NCBI GenBank assembly: GCA_032173965.1
Contig: CM063284.1
Coordinates: 132,733,125-132,797,124, forward strand
Source of the DNA: Sitta carolinensis
Taxonomy: Eukaryota; Chordata; Aves; Passeriformes; Sittidae
Length of the DNA stretch: 64,000 nucleotides
Direction of reading: 5' to 3'
Both the position numbers and the translations under genes were made by a program. Shown piece after piece: positions 24,311 through 38,779 of the stretch. Each line of letters starts with the position of its first letter. Position 1 is the stretch's first letter. The notes beneath the pieces were generated by a model. That model was not told where the DNA came from and made no database searches. It worked only from the letters and a program-made list of their open reading frames with translations.

Positions 24311-25640
24311 TGCAGCCCCACTGATGATTTTTACTGGGGCTGATTTAAAAGTATGATGGTATCTTTGAGGGACAGAAAAAAGTGGCAAGTTGTGGTATTA
24401 TTTATTGTGATGAAGCTTTCTTGTACGTGTTAATACCTGCAGGAGAGCAGAGGTTTACCAAAACAGGAGAGCAGAGAGGCAGCCCAGTAAACACGACAGA
24501 GCTCACGTCCCCCAAAGCACCTGAGTGGGGTGGCTTTCCAGTGCTGATCCAAAAGCAGTTTGTGGATAGTTAGGAACTAATATGCAAAACCTCCTGAGGG
24601 TGAAAAGTTAGAGTACAGAGTAACTCAGAGCCATCTGGGAGGCCTAGAACTGGCATTTCCTCTTAATTTCACCCTGTTCAGACTTGTTCCACGGAGCATA
24701 ACAGGATCAGCTCCTGTGGAGCAGGGGGGTCTCTGCACACAGCCTGAGGCAGCAGCCTGTTCCTGTCACCCAGTGAGGATGAAAAGATGACTGGCTTTGC
24801 CCCCCTTAGAGCTTTCTGAACAGGCCAACGAGAGAAAGCAGCTCAGACCAAACTGCTCCATCATAAAGTTTGATCCTCCTGGCTAATTGCACAGAAGGGC
24901 CATTCCCTCACAGCACAAATGGAAAGGCAGGCTGTTTTCACTGAAGTATCTATAAGATTTCATATGATTTAACACCAAAATGCAATAAAATAAAAAATGG
25001 GGTTTATTGAAAAACAAATAATAATTACAGTTATAAATCAAAACATTCAAAATAGCAGAGCTATTCTTACTCTGCCATGACCCTCCTCCTTACAATCTCT
25101 CTGGCTTGGACTATGAGAACCTTGGGGAGAGGACCTACACATTCTCACAGTGGGTGATATGATCTGGGACACTACTGAATCAGAAACATGACTCAGTCTC
25201 ATCAGTGCTTCACCCCAGGTATGTGAATCTTCTAGCTGTCAGAGGTGATAGCTTAGGAAAGAGGGGAGAGTAAATGGTATAAACCAGATTGTTATTGGTA
25301 ATAACAGAAACATGATCTGCCCAGTAAGATGGTAATCTTTCTCTGCAAAGATTGCAGATAGCCTCCATGGTAAGCTTGATTTTGACCTGTCTCTCACCTT
25401 AGCTTTGCCCCAGTTAAACCAGACTTATGTAGATCTCTCAGATGTCATCTTAAACACCAAATTTTATTTTGGAATGGATAATTTTTAACATTTTTGTTGG
25501 CGAATTTATTGTTTTTAATTTTGGAATGGCTGAGTTATTTTGGAAGTTACCAGGAGAAAGCAGTTGTTAGAGAGTGCTTTTGCAAGGCAAACTGGCTTCT
25601 ATACCTTATTTGAAGAAGCATTTCAATTTTTTATTTTATA

Positions 25641-26116
25641 TAATCACAGAATGGTTTTGGCTGGGTGAAAGAGTGTCTAGTTTGGGGCACTTGCCACTAA
25701 ACCAGATTGCTCACAGCCCCATTCAGTCTGGCCTTGAACATTTCCAGAGACAGGGCATCCACAGATTCTCTGGGCAACCTGTTCCTGTGCCTCACCACCT
25801 CACAGGGAAGAATTTATTCCTTATACCTAATCAAAATCAGTTTTCAGTTTAAAGCCATTCCCCTTTGTCATATCACTAAATGCCCTTTCAAAAGTCCCTC
25901 TCCAGTTCTTTTGTAGATTTAGGTACTGGAAGGCCTAAGTAGTACTCTAAGAAGTACTCTAGAAGGTCTCCCCAGAGCCTGCTTTTCTCCAGGCTGAACA
26001 ACCCCAACTCTCTCAGCCTGTCTTCACAGAAGAGGCGATCCAGCCCTCTGAACATCTTAATGGCATTTCTGGTCTTAATCCAACAAAAGCTGCAGAATGA
26101 GGTCTGGTGCTTTTCT
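25641..26116 (-). mobile_element. CR1 LINE fragment (about 475 bp, reverse orientation)
   Basis: The longest CR1 copy here. It begins AATCACAGAATGGTTTTGG and continues through the typical blocks GGGCAACCTGTTCCTGTGCC, TTTAAAGCCATTCCCCTTTG, AAGTCCCTCTCCAGTTCTTT, GGCTGAACAACCCCAACTCT and CTCAGCCTGTCTTCACAGAA. It includes the 3' untranslated part and reaches the end of the reverse transcriptase region. A local imperfect duplication (AAGTAGTACTCTAAGAAGTA) lies near 25936-25960. Confidence 0.93.
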
Positions 26117-29100
26117 TTGGAACAGGCTAGCACTTTGTGCTGATCTTGAGGAGATTTTAGCTGACGTGTGATCAGATACGCTTTCAGAACTTCAGCTCTG
26201 TCCAGTCAGTACCTTCTCTAAATGATGAGGAATTGACTCAGAAACCAGAAGAAATCCTGGTATCTACATCTGAGCTAACAGATTTCATGGAGCTGAGCAC
26301 AGCTTTGGGCTACTGCAGATCCATAGGGACATGCACATTTCCTACAGGAATTGGAAACTCCTCTGCAGTTCCTTCTCTTTAGCTCCTTCACAGTATTCTC
26401 CTGTATTCTCTCACACACTTAGCCTGTCAGAGCCCCACAAATTACTCAGCAATACAGGAACCGCTCAGACACAGCATCTGGAGGTAAAGACATGGAGGAT
26501 TCCCTCTCCCAGATCCTCCTCTGCACTCTGGGGAAATGGCTGGACTGTTTGTGGTCAGCTGACACCCACCTGCATTATCTCTTGTGACAAGGCCTTTTCC
26601 CCATGCAAAGAGGAACCCATAGACAAACAACCATTATCAAGCCTTGACTTTAAATAGATGCTGTGAAGAAGTAGCTGGTCTGTCCCGACTTCTCCTCACC
26701 CAGTAGCAAGAGATACCCCAAGGCTGGCAGGGAGCAGGAGAGAAGGAGAAGGGGCTATTTCAATATGGCCAGAAGAAAAGGGGAAATGTTTTCTCTTGTG
26801 GTTCCCAAAAAGAAGCAACATCTTGGCAGGGGCAACCTGCCTGCCAGGCCAGTCTGTCCTCTTAAGATTCCTCTCAAAAGCTATTCAAGCAAACAGTGGT
26901 CCCTTCACAAGCTCTATTCAGCTGAATGTATTTGATTTGGGATTCTTCTCCCTTTTCACCTTACAGGAAGATTATTCAGACGTCTGATCTGCTCCCAGCT
27001 CCATGCCAGGTTCCAGCATGGAATGTCTTTCAGCACTGTCACCAGATTCCCATGCTGCATCAGTCACTGCACTGACCAGCTTCTACGGGTATCATCTTAA
27101 TGTTACTGTCCACTAGTATCTGAAACCATCCATAATGGTACCCATAGGTATTTTGCCTAAGATAAAAAGGGAAGATGTCTTAAAAGAAGACAAATAAAAG
27201 GGTATCTATTCAAAAACCATCATGTGAAAACTGACAGCTGCATTACTAATACCCACCTAGAACCATCTGGAAATAATTTCGCCAGAAAATGCTGATTTTT
27301 CCTGTATCTCTCATTCTTGGTTTGACAAACATTTGCTGAACGAAGAGCAAGGTTTCAGGAATTTATTGCTTCACACAGGCTATTAAGATTCCTGGAGCAC
27401 CTGAGCTCTCCAGGCTGCCCTGCAAGCTGGTGTTATCTGTGACAGAGCTGACCGTCCACATCTAGGGCTGGCATGTCTGTTCTTTCTGTAGAATTTTTGA
27501 GAATGGGCCAGAATAACTTGGTTTTCCCTTTCAGACTCATAGAAGAACTGAGTCTGAAAGCCTGTTACCTTTTCACAACTATGTATTGGCTCTGCAAGCA
27601 AACCTTATCTCTCCCAATAGCATTAATTTTACAGCATAGCTAAAATATAGATGTCCACTTTCTGATTAGCTTTTACTGGTGATCCAGCTTTCTTTTAACA
27701 GCTGTTGAAGAGGGTTGATTGACTTGAGGGTTAAAGAAACTGTACTAAATGTTCTCATGCACTGATCACCACAAAAGCTGACTACAAGCAACAGCTCACA
27801 TGGTCCCTGGCCACTGCTGGTGACCACGGGCTTATGACTTTGTCCCATTTGTGACTCCAGCTTGAGCAAAACAGTGTTATTCACAGAGCTGGTGACACAG
27901 AAGGTTTTTTAGCTTCTGTGGTATTCAGAACTGACCCATCCTTGTATTGGTACTTAATGCCTGTGTGAGGTTTGGTACCAGTTATTTTAATCAAGAAGCT
28001 GTGCAATAATTTAAAGCTGTCTTTACACATTTCAGATTTGGAAAAGCAAACGTAATGAAAAGAAGAAAATGTGTAACTCTTTAGATTTACAAAACAATCT
28101 TTCTTAATTTGAGCAATAAACAAGGGATTCTCACAAATGGATGCAAAACAATTGAGAAAAAGAGATGCATGCCTAATCAAAGCAAGCCCTGGTTAGTTTA
28201 GTGGTGTCAGTGATGCATCAGTGATACAAATTCCTACAATCTTCTAAAGGCCACCCTCACAGAGTCATATGACAGAAGTGTGTTCTTTAAATCTCTGATT
28301 CTTATATTTCATTTGTACTTCAGGGAAAAGCCTTAGAGGGAAATACCAAGACGCTGGCAGACAGATGAAAACTCTATCTTTTAAATGTCATGATTCTAAA
28401 GTGTGATGCAAAGAAGAGGGTGCCACCATCTGTACGCATTCACTTCAGACTCTAAGGCAAAGTTTGAAGCTAAAGCCTCCAGAGTGTATTGTCATCTACT
28501 GCAAACACAGCATAAAAGAAGCAAAAGTAAGATAACAGGATTTGTGAATTTGTTAAAAAGAAAAAAAGGAGCTCAGTTCTCAGATGCCTGTATCTTCACT
28601 GTGGCTCAGGACACAGCAAGCCACGGAGACAGCAGTATCTCTGGCACTGCTTCTGTGCATGTAGGGAGAATCTGCTACAGCACCGATGCTACGTGTATCT
28701 TCCCATCTCCACAACCGTTAGCCGTCCACAACACTTCACTGCCGGTATCAGGGCAGGAATTGCCTGCCAGAGCCAAGCTGTCTGTTCTCAGTGTGAGCTA
28801 GCTGGGAGGAGTGCCCTCCAGCTCCCAGCCACTAATCAGCCACTAATCTCATGCACTAGGATTCCCACACACCATGCAGGCTTCCTTTGGTGACTTTTCA
28901 ATTAGCATCACAACACCCCAAGCTTTGAAGACTTTGTGTATTTTTATCTTTTCTTCCAATTGTCAGGTCCAGCAGACATAAATTAAAACAATTTCAGAGC
29001 ATCTGTTTATCTATTATATGGCAGCTATTAGCCTAAACTGACATAGTTCTCTGCCAGCTGACAGTTATACACACTTGTATTACCTGGGTGTGACTTACTT

Positions 29101-32100
29101 GTATTCTTTCACAGAAAATGTGATACACCACATAAATACTGCTTTAAAACTGGAATTCACTTCTGCATGTACAGGAGAAATGTCTGCCCTTATTGCACTG
29201 ATGTGTCATGTCTAGATGTAAATGACGCAGCTCTGCTGAATGAAGGAGGACATAACCAGCACGTCAGTCCCAGACTGCACAGGGACTATGTGCAGTGAAT
29301 GTTTGGGAAGTTTAGAAGAGGAGCAGTCATGTGGCATGAGAAGAATCCTCTTCTAAAACCAGAGACCAGGGTGAGGAGCCTTACTATGCAAGTAACAACA
29401 CTCTGCTGCAAACAGACTGAATTCAACTCTATAGGTCCTGACAAGTAGCTCACAAAATTAGAAGGATTTTCGGTGCACTCCATCCACTACAGGATTAGGC
29501 CTTCTAAAAAACCAGTATAGTGCATCAAAGGAGAAAATTATACTTGAGTCTTTAGAGAGACCCAAAGCTAGAGGAAGCTTCAGAATTCCTGGGGAAGTGA
29601 CTGGTCAGTAAAGTGCAGGTTAAGCATTTCCTGGACACAGAGACAATGACTACACATACATGTAACAAAAAATTCCAATTCCTTCACACTGCCATCAAGG
29701 ATTTGTGTTGGCTGATACAGCAAGCTTGCAGCCAGATTGCTACTGGCTACTGCTTCATTGCTGTCGAAATTTCATCTCCTGTACTGTCATATCACTCCCA
29801 TCCATCTCCCAATCCACCCAGCTCCATTGTCATTGCTACCAAACTCCAGTTACTGGAGCCAAAAACTGCTGCTGGGGCAATTCTCTGCATTAACAGGGAA
29901 TCTGAACAGAGGCATTTCAAAGCACCTTCCTCAGGCTCAAAACGTTCTCCTCATTATAGTGTGATTGGTTGTTTAAACTGAGGTAATTGGCATTTGTATA
30001 ATTTGCCTTGTTGACAATGAAGATTTTGAGATATCCTTAGTCTCCCTTCCCCCTCCCTGCCCTGATGAAGCTTTGAAACACAAAGGGAACAGCACAAATC
30101 ACAGGGAAATCCTTGCTCCCCATCCCCCATGTTGCAATGGTGTTTGGAGGGCCATAACATCAAATTTAATTTCAGGCATCTACTGTCTAAACCTTACAAA
30201 ATTGGAGTGCTAACCAGCAATGGAGTCACTTCCAAAGCAAAGAAGGGATATGTAGTGCAAAGCACAACTTAAATGAGTGACATTCTTCATAATACTGTCA
30301 ATAAAAACACCTTCTATATGTACATCCTTCAATGAAAAGATGATAATTTCACCTGTGACTTATAGAATACCTTATTGACCAGATAACTGTACTCATCCAT
30401 ACACTTCTGTGAATTCAGAAGCTTCACTGGTACTGCATGATGCTGATCTTTTCTTGCACTTGCAGAAATTCATCACCAGTCCAGCCACTGGAGGAACTGA
30501 AACATCCAAGAAATGGGTGCTCCCAGAGCTGCTGGTGATGGCACATCTGTTGGTAATGGCAAGAAACATCATGTGGTCCAGCCATTTCTCTAGGAGAAAA
30601 GGTCTGTGCAAATGCTGTAATTAATTCCCTATGCTTACACTTGAAATGCTTTAGTTCTCCTGAACAGACTGCTTTGCATGCACTTTCACAATCACTTTAA
30701 CTCAAAGCTAAAATTGGGTTGCTGCCAAAAGAGGTGGGCCTCTTTCCTTTTGTTTGGTCCAGCATTTCCACAGTTTGGCAATAGAATTTTAAGGCGTCAA
30801 ACCAATCTATATACCTGCCTGAAAACTAACCCTATTAAAGAAGCCCCAGACCAAATGGAAAGAGGCTTCAGGCAGATGAAAGAGCAAGGCTGCTGCTGGA
30901 CACCAGAGGGCAGAAATGCATGACCTGGGTAAGAGAGAGAAAAAGCCCCTTTGGGCAGCCACACACTTCTACCAGGCACAGCCAGGCAGTGGTGATTCTA
31001 ATGCATTGATTTCTTGGGGATCTCAAACAGATGTGCTTTACTCAACTTCACTGTAAGGAGGAGGGTTGAAGCATGCAGTTATTCCCCCTCGCCTTACAAA
31101 TAAGATCCCAGGATAACTAAGGTTACAGGACCTTCTGACATATTTTTGTGTCGTGCTTTTTACTTAAGTTGCTGCCTGCTCATCACTGTGACCTGAGGGA
31201 TAGTTATCACATGAATCACCATTATGGGATTACTTTGCTCCACATTGTGGTACCAAGCTCAGTGTCCACCACCTGCACTTCATAATATGTAACACCGTGA
31301 AAGATTTATCAAGAGTTATAAAACTCTTGGTGAGAGAGGACTCCAGTCTGCCCAAGGTAAGACATGTCCTTAAAGCCAGATATGATACCACATCATCAGC
31401 TGTCCTATGTAGATATTGGTGTCAGTTTAGTTATCAGTGCAACATTCAAAATTTAACTTACACTGCACCAATAGGCTGGACCAACTAGCCCTGGTAAAAT
31501 GAGATTTTAAATTAGGTTTAAAATATCACATTTCATAGGTAGTTTGTCAATTTTGAGAGTGGAACTCATCTGGAATTCTTCTCCCTCTGTAAGCTCTACT
31601 TTCAACTTTGCTAGTGATTTAAACAAAAAAAAAAAATGGCAAGGCTAGATTGAGAAAGGCACCTCACACTCTCTCAGGCTCTGTCTGGGAGCTCACAGGA
31701 GGAATGTTGGATTCTGCTAGGCAGCATGTTTAATAAGAAGTTAGGCATGATGATGTTTCAGGGACTAAGAATCCACAAAGCACTCAACACTCTGGCACAC
31801 GTTTGTCAAAACATATTCCCTGTCTGTGCAGTTTAAAAATAAATGCATTCTAAACTGGGAAACTCACTGATTTCACTGGGAATGCAAGAGTACTTTCCAG
31901 GAGTCAGGCTGAGGCATTCAGCAAACTACCCAGCTGTAGTTGGCATCAGCCTGAGATTTGGGCAAGGGTAATAAATTCCTGGCTTTGCACATACTCCCCA
32001 TATAACCTTTGGCAAGTCTGTTGTTCAAAAACCTCATGTATAAAATGGAGAGGTGCTGCAACCTCCCTGCGTCTGCCTTGCACACCTTCCCTGAAAGCTT

Positions 32101-34588
32101 CAAAGCTCAAGACCTGTCTCTGGCACATGATGCCTGGACTGAAAGAGTGTAAGCGATTTCTCCCTGATACCAAATGCCTGTGCCTTGGGGCTGGGAGACT
32201 GTGTGGTGTTGGTTTGGGCTCCCTCTCACAAAAGTTTCCTGAACCTTTGAAAGTGTCCTCCTGCACCTAGTTCATTCTGGAATTACACAGATTTTTCTTA
32301 TCTTTCTCCCTAAGAACATTAACCATGGTATTCGTTATGCAGAGAGGTAACTCACAATTCCAGTGGTGTAAAAACAGGGTCTGCCTTCCCCTTAAAAATC
32401 CTAGTATTCAGAGTACAGTTTATGGGGAAATAAGGAACAGCATGTACAATGCCCCACCCTTCCTGCAGGGCTATTGCTCATGTGTGGGAGCTAGAGAAAA
32501 AAGCAGTGAAGAAATGTAAATGTTAATCTGCCTCCTTTTCTCCTCACACCCAAACACTCCATATAAACAAACAGCCATCTCCAGGTACTGTTTTCAAGTC
32601 AAATAGAGACAAGCAAATACTCAACATCTCTGTCCTGGAGCCATGCAAAACTTCTTCGCTGAGGAATGCTTTCACCTTGCTTCTTTCTGAAGCTAAAGTT
32701 TCTTTTTACTTGGAAAAATTAATAGAAATAAAAATGCAAGGGGAAAGCATAGATATCGTAAATTTGTTTAGTCTAAAAGATTTGGTTTCTCTACTGAAAC
32801 AAAGGAGGGAATATTTGCAGCGCAATTCCTATTTACACAACGTGTCTAGGGCATGACACATTAATATGTTTCTGCATCCTTAACTATCGAAAAACATGGA
32901 TGTTTTATATGATTCTTTCTTAAACTAGGAACTAAGAAAAACAAAGGTAGGGTAAAAGCAGCATACATTACAGGCATGTAACATTCCAAGAAGTTGGAGT
33001 TACATAGTGTCTGCATTAAAAGACAATGAAAAAATCAATAGTGAATTAGGCGGTGTAATAGTGCACACAGGTAACAGAGTTACTGCAAAGAAAAAATGAG
33101 GTGTAAAGCAACTTGGAACCAACCCATCAAAGTGAGAGACTGATTTCTGGGTCTGGCTATTCCACAACACATGGGCAGACCAAGACAGAATAATTATCAC
33201 ATCTCCCTGGGTGTCAGGGAAGCCCTTCCAGCAGCAGAGGAATGGCAAAATCTACTTTCACAGCACTCTGAGATAAAACAGGCTTGTAGGTGCATGCAGG
33301 GCATGTGCATTGTATAAACATGGTATCACTGAGATGGAAAAGCTGATAGGACAGGCTGACAAAGCAGCTGCAGGGGATCTAAAACTGGGGTCTTCCCCAA
33401 ACCTCTTAAATGATCTTGAAGCTCCTGAGCAGTGAAGAACCAAACCTAGGCTGTAAGAAGGGCCAAGGGTTATGGCAACAAGCTGTGATCCTGCATTGCC
33501 CAAAAATGCTTGATAGAGGAAAATTATATACACTGCTTTTGTGTTTATGAATGAAACCAGTTGGAGGCTTTCTTCTGAAATACTCCTGTATTTCAAAAGA
33601 GAACAGCAAAAAGTTGTAGAAAGTGACACTGCTACACCTGTCTGTAAAGGTATTGAAGGCAGAGCTGACAAAGCTTAAATAGAAACACAGAGACACAGGT
33701 TCTGTGACCTTTCCACAGAACAAGGCACTGCAGAGATGCCCTGGCTCCAACACTGGTTCCTTTTGTGCCACCAGACAATCCTCTTTATCTTCTACCCTTC
33801 AAATAAAATAACATTTGCTTGCTTCTGAGGGAATCCGCAAGGATAAATGAGCAATAGCCCAGTGGCTGTCAACCTCACCACTTATTTAGTGATTTCTGAA
33901 AGTAGTTTTTTCCATTTGCTGGGATTTTTTTAAGTACCTTTCTCTTTGATTATAGTATTGACCTATTTTAAGGGAAAACTACACTGATTTTAAGCAAACA
34001 GGTTGGTAAGTCCATGGCACTCTTTCCCAACTCCAGCCACTAAAGTATTTCTGTGGATTCTATGGGCTGAGTTTACTCTAGTTCTTGAGTGTGGGAAAAG
34101 TAAACAAGCAATTGTTTATATGCCATCCTTCACCTTCTGCTTTCTGGAACACTTATGCCTATTTTAAGACAGACTATTGGAGCAAAAAGACACATTCGTC
34201 ATGGCTTTTAGAATGCTTATTGTTGCAGGGCAATATTTTAGACCTGTGGAGCCTCTCTGGTTTTTTAAACTGTTAACATCCTTATAGCAAATGCAAAGAC
34301 ATTTGAAGCTCTTGGTTTTGCCCCATGTTGATCACATCCCTCTTTCAGGTTCCTTTAAAATGCTGCTCTGTTGGTCATAAAGGTTCAAGGACTGACTGAT
34401 GTGAGCTGGGAGCAGCATCCTTGGTGGCAAACAGAGACTTGGCCATTCCCACTCTGCAGTCAGAGCTTTCAGTCTGGGCCTCCATGGAACTTGGAGAACA
34501 GCAGCCAGCCCATCTCCCCAGACACTCACTGCAGTACCAAGAACAACCGTGAGCTGATTTTGTACAACTGAGGAAATTCTGTGTTGTC
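26117..34588. other. Intergenic, no gene recognised
   Basis: About 8.5 kb of AT-rich sequence. I see no repeat element or coding similarity, and open frames stay below about 140 codons. Confidence 0.78.
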
Positions 34589-34828
34589 AAGAGGAAAAGA
34601 AGGGGAGAAGGGAAGGAGAGGAGGAAAAAAAAAAGGAAAAAAAAAGTATAAAATAAAAAGAGAAAAATAAGATAGAGAGGGGAAAAGGAGAAAAAGAAGA
34701 TAGGAATAAAGGGGGAAAAAGAAAAATAAGAAAGGAAAAAGAAGAAAGAGAAAAAAGAAAAATGAGAAAATTAAAATTTTGATAAAAAATGAGGAGAGAA
34801 AAAAGAAAAAGGAGGAAAAAAGTAGAAG
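34589..34828. repeat. Polypurine tract, about 240 bp
   Basis: Almost entirely A and G on the + strand, with scattered T and essentially no C. A-runs alternate with GGAGAAGG-type blocks. Such homopurine/homopyrimidine tracts can form triplex (H-DNA) structures. An open frame starting at 34779 in its 3' part is compositional, not a gene. Confidence 0.92.
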
Positions 34829-37800
34829 TTTTGATAAAAAGTTGTGTTTAAAGTACCACCAGCAGTTTAAAAATTATCTAGTAATTAAGGAAAAAAAAAG
34901 ATACACATATATAGGTATTAGGACAATCTTACATTCCCCAGGAGCTGTTTACAACCTAAACAAACCAATAGCACTTTACCTTCATCTCAAAACAGTTTGA
35001 ATTAGGATGACTCAAAATGTGTCTATGAATTCGCAATTTTGTTCTGTGATGATACAAAGACCTTGTTAATTAACACAAGAAGCTGGATAAAGCTTTAGGA
35101 AGATGCCCTGTCAACATTTTTCTCACTGGTCAAGTTATTTACATTCTCTAGCTCTGCCCCACAAAGAAGGAACACAATTTTAGTATCAGCATAGTTAATG
35201 TATTTCCAAAGTCCTGAATCCCATGTCACATGAAATTGTCTTTCAGAGATGTCTCCTTACTCTTTTTTCACACAACAGTTTTACACTAATGGCAAAATTA
35301 CCATCATTAGGTGACCTAACTGTATTTTCCAAGTGTTTAAAAATGGTTGAATGAATCACTAAAAAAGTCTACCAGGGAGATCAAAGCATCTGCAGAAAAG
35401 CCATCACTCTATATTAAATTCTATTGAATTGGTTCCAAAACTATGAAGAACCTGCATGAAATAAATTGGTACTTTAATGTCTACTAATCAAGTTTGCACC
35501 TAATATTCCAATCTATTTTCAGGCTTTACCACCTTCTCACCTGTATCAATGTCTCAACGTCAATCCTGAAAGGACCGACATACTGTGAGGTATTTTCATC
35601 ACCAAAAATTACTTCTGTTTTAAGCTGAAACAACATTGTGTATGCCACACTGCCTCAGTGCAGTGTTGCAGATATATAGGATAGTCACATTATAACTTTG
35701 TCACGTTTCAGAACTGTGAAGTCTACATTCAAAATGAGCAAAACAAAAATAAATAAAGCTTCTCCTTTTTTCCTTATGTATTTCCATATTGCTTTGAAGA
35801 ATCTAAAAGAGATGCAAATCAGCATTTCATATAGAAAGTGGCACGCTCAGCTTCACACCTTATTCTGTGGCCAGGAAATGCATGATATTCCATGAACCTC
35901 CAAAAGGCTGAGCTGCTGCTGTCAAACATGATGTGGAGGTACTTGAGAGCTTGTGGTTGTTAAAAGGCTCCCAGCAGACCTGTTTGAGGAGCACAAATTG
36001 CGGTTTCCAGGCAGCATTACAGAAATCCATGAGTACTTGCCATTAATCACAAAAACTCCTATTCCAACAGGAATTTTATAGTTAATTGTGAAGCATAAAA
36101 GTCAACTGTTACCAGGATCATGGTTACTTAGAAACACATTCTTGAAGCTAGCAGTGCACAGCAATTCATTCTTAGAGCAGAAGAACAACCTGTTTTGGGG
36201 TATAGGAAGGCTGCTGTGCAATCTTTTAAGCTTATTTTGATGTACACGATGGCTTCATTGAAGTCAGTTGAGGATCAAGGTCTGCACAAATTCCAATATG
36301 GTTTCATACAGAAGACTACAAAGGAAGGAGTGTAGGGAAGATTAACAGTAAATGTTGCATATCACAAAACTAGTAAGTAGGTGGTTGTCTTTGAACTTAC
36401 TGTGAGCAAATACATTTTTTATCAACAGCCATCAGTGACAGAAAGACACAAATAAAAATACGTGGTAATCATTGCCTACTGAAAACAGTTGTTTTCAAAC
36501 ATCTGCTCTCTCACTGAACTGCTTTACAACACTGTTTTGACATAAATATCTCTCCAACATCTTTTATCTCATAGACTTTTAATAGTTTTCTGAAGTGTAT
36601 TTTAAGTACTTGGTGCAATTAGTAAGCCTAGTTAAGCCTTATTTGTACACTTGATTTCCTTTACCCAGTGCTGGCAAGTCCAAACGACATTCACTGCTAT
36701 GAAGTGAATAGCATAAACATGAGGTAAAACTTTAGACAGTTGAATTCTACACTGAATCTTTACAATGCCATAAAAACTATCAACTACTCTGCAAAGAAAG
36801 AAGCAAGCACAGTATGAAAAACAGTAGCCTACCATTTTAAATATTTCCTGTACACTCCAAAGACAAGTCCTAAATTTTCAATAATGTATGGCATGACTAT
36901 TCTATTTTTGCTCTACACAGCCTTGATTCTACAGGAAGCGAGACTGGTCTGCCCAGAAATAACATTATCTGATGTTTCAATGACTAACAGATTAGTTTAT
37001 AATAATCTTGTAAATCATGAAGAATGAGCATCAGGCTGGATTAAGTAGGACTTGTTTGACCTGTTCAGCCAGATGTGGACTCTAACAATTTGATTCCAGC
37101 CTGCAGTGTGAAGAAAAAGGCTCATCCAGAAAACTGTGATGCCTACCTTCCTAGTTAAAATAATTTTCAGGGTATATTTTTCTATATAAGCAACTCCTAA
37201 CTAAATTATAGTTGTCATCTCCAACTACCCCAAATCAAGAGTTGATTACTGCATTTTCCATTTATATTCCAGACTTTGACCTTGGAACTACTCCTAAGAC
37301 AGTGAGCAGTAATTCAGTCTCCTGACTACCTTATTCTAAGAGGATCTCTCCTGAGAGCAGGCTGCTAAAGGCAGTTTTGTATTTGACCCAGTACTAGAAC
37401 AACAAACTCCATTTCAGTTTGAGTTACAGTTTGGGTTTGGTCCAGGACTACAGATGGCATCAAATGCAGTTTTCTTTCTTGTAAAATCACATATCAGCAG
37501 CATTTCTACCTTGGGGAAGGTGGCATTTTCAAATGTGCTCATCACTGATCTTCCTCTCCTTCCTATGCATTTCATATGGGAAAAAATGCGGGGGGGGGGG
37601 GGGAATGAACACATAACAACATCAAAATGTTTCTTAAAACTGAAAAATTAAAAAAAGAGAAAGAGGATACCTGAATTGGCATTAATCCTGTTGATGGTGC
37701 TCAAACAGGTAACCTTTTCAGGTCTCAAAGTTTCTTTCAGCATAACAAGTATTTGGGAAAGAAACCTTATAATTTCTGCAATTAACAGAGAGAGAGCTTC

Positions 37801-38530
37801 AGTAACTTAAACTCTTATAGCATTCTACCACTATTTCTTGAAAACAGTACATAGTAATGTATTTGAGAGGTCCAACTTATTTTAAGATTACATAGAATTC
37901 TGGATTGAAAATGACTGCATCATTTGCTATGAATAAATTGCTCTGTTTCTCTTGTGTTTTATGAAGCCTTATAGCTTCCTCAAAATGTACTATACAAAAC
38001 AATTCCTACAAGCATCTCCATGAATAATGGCCACATTGGCAACTTTTCACTGGATTCACAGATTGTATAATGTTTCTTTCCTGTGAGTGGTGAATGGACA
38101 AAGAGAATGGCTAACTAATGTCTTGTGTTCAATCAAAGGGTCATTGATCTAGGTAAAGTATTTTTCTAATTCTGTTTAGTTAAAGTGACAAATCTTAATG
38201 GGACTATGTTTAAGCTGACTTAAAACTGGTTTATACTGAATTTGTTTTATTTGATTAGTTACTCTGAACACAGATAAGGAATGAGACCCAGTAATAGATA
38301 TTTGTGCCTGATTGTGATCCCATAATACCACAAACTTATCAGAGTCAAGATTGACTTCAACTGCAGCAGCAGGCAAATGAAGATGAGACCCCAGACCATA
38401 ACACGTTTTATAAATATGTATATATGCATGTGTGTCTGTGTATACATAAATATTTGGTTATAAAAATATGTATTTCCATTAATATCCCTCCTACTACATT
38501 CCCATGTCAAAGGAAATTCCCCTGTTCAGA
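34829..38530. other. Intergenic, no gene recognised
   Basis: AT-rich sequence with the G14 run at 37590. The palindromic decamer AAACTGGTTT at 38223-38232 fits the grainyhead consensus WCHGGTT on both strands. Nothing else recognisable was seen. Confidence 0.78.
37590..37603. repeat. Poly-G run (14 G)
   Basis: An uninterrupted G14 homopolymer in AT-rich sequence. Its length is prone to sequencing error. Confidence 0.95.
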
Positions 38531-38592
38531 AGTTGAACTCGATGATCCTTGAGGATCCCTTCCAACTCAGGGTATTCTATGATTTTATGAAA
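38531..38592 (+). mobile_element. CR1 LINE fragment (about 60 bp, 3' terminus)
   Basis: GTTGAACTCGATGATCCTTG, then CCTTCCAACTCAGGGTATTC, ending TATGATTTTATGA. This is the characteristic CR1 3' end with a degraded terminal ATTCTATG repeat. Only the last 60 bases are retained. Confidence 0.87.
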
Positions 38593-38779
38593 TTAAATGT
38601 GGAAAATGGAAAATTCCCTTCACCTAAGACATGATAAATTTGATGGGTTTGAAATAATTTAGGTAATTGTTCTGCAAAGATGACTAAGTAACATAATGGT
38701 ATACCCCACATAATGGTGCATTCTTTACACATTCAGCACAATTTGTACAGCAGAGGTTGTCAGCAGACAAGTTGGATGC

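Larger units (their letters stand above)
19696..25640. other. Intergenic, no gene recognised
   Basis: Mostly unique AT-rich sequence with a TTA microsatellite (23426) and the candidate regulatory element near 24.0-24.3 kb. Open frames are under 145 codons and unrecognised. Confidence 0.78.

Noticed and set aside
25574..26133. Open frames on both strands at about 25.6-26.1 kb
   Set aside because: They are translations of the CR1 LINE fragment.
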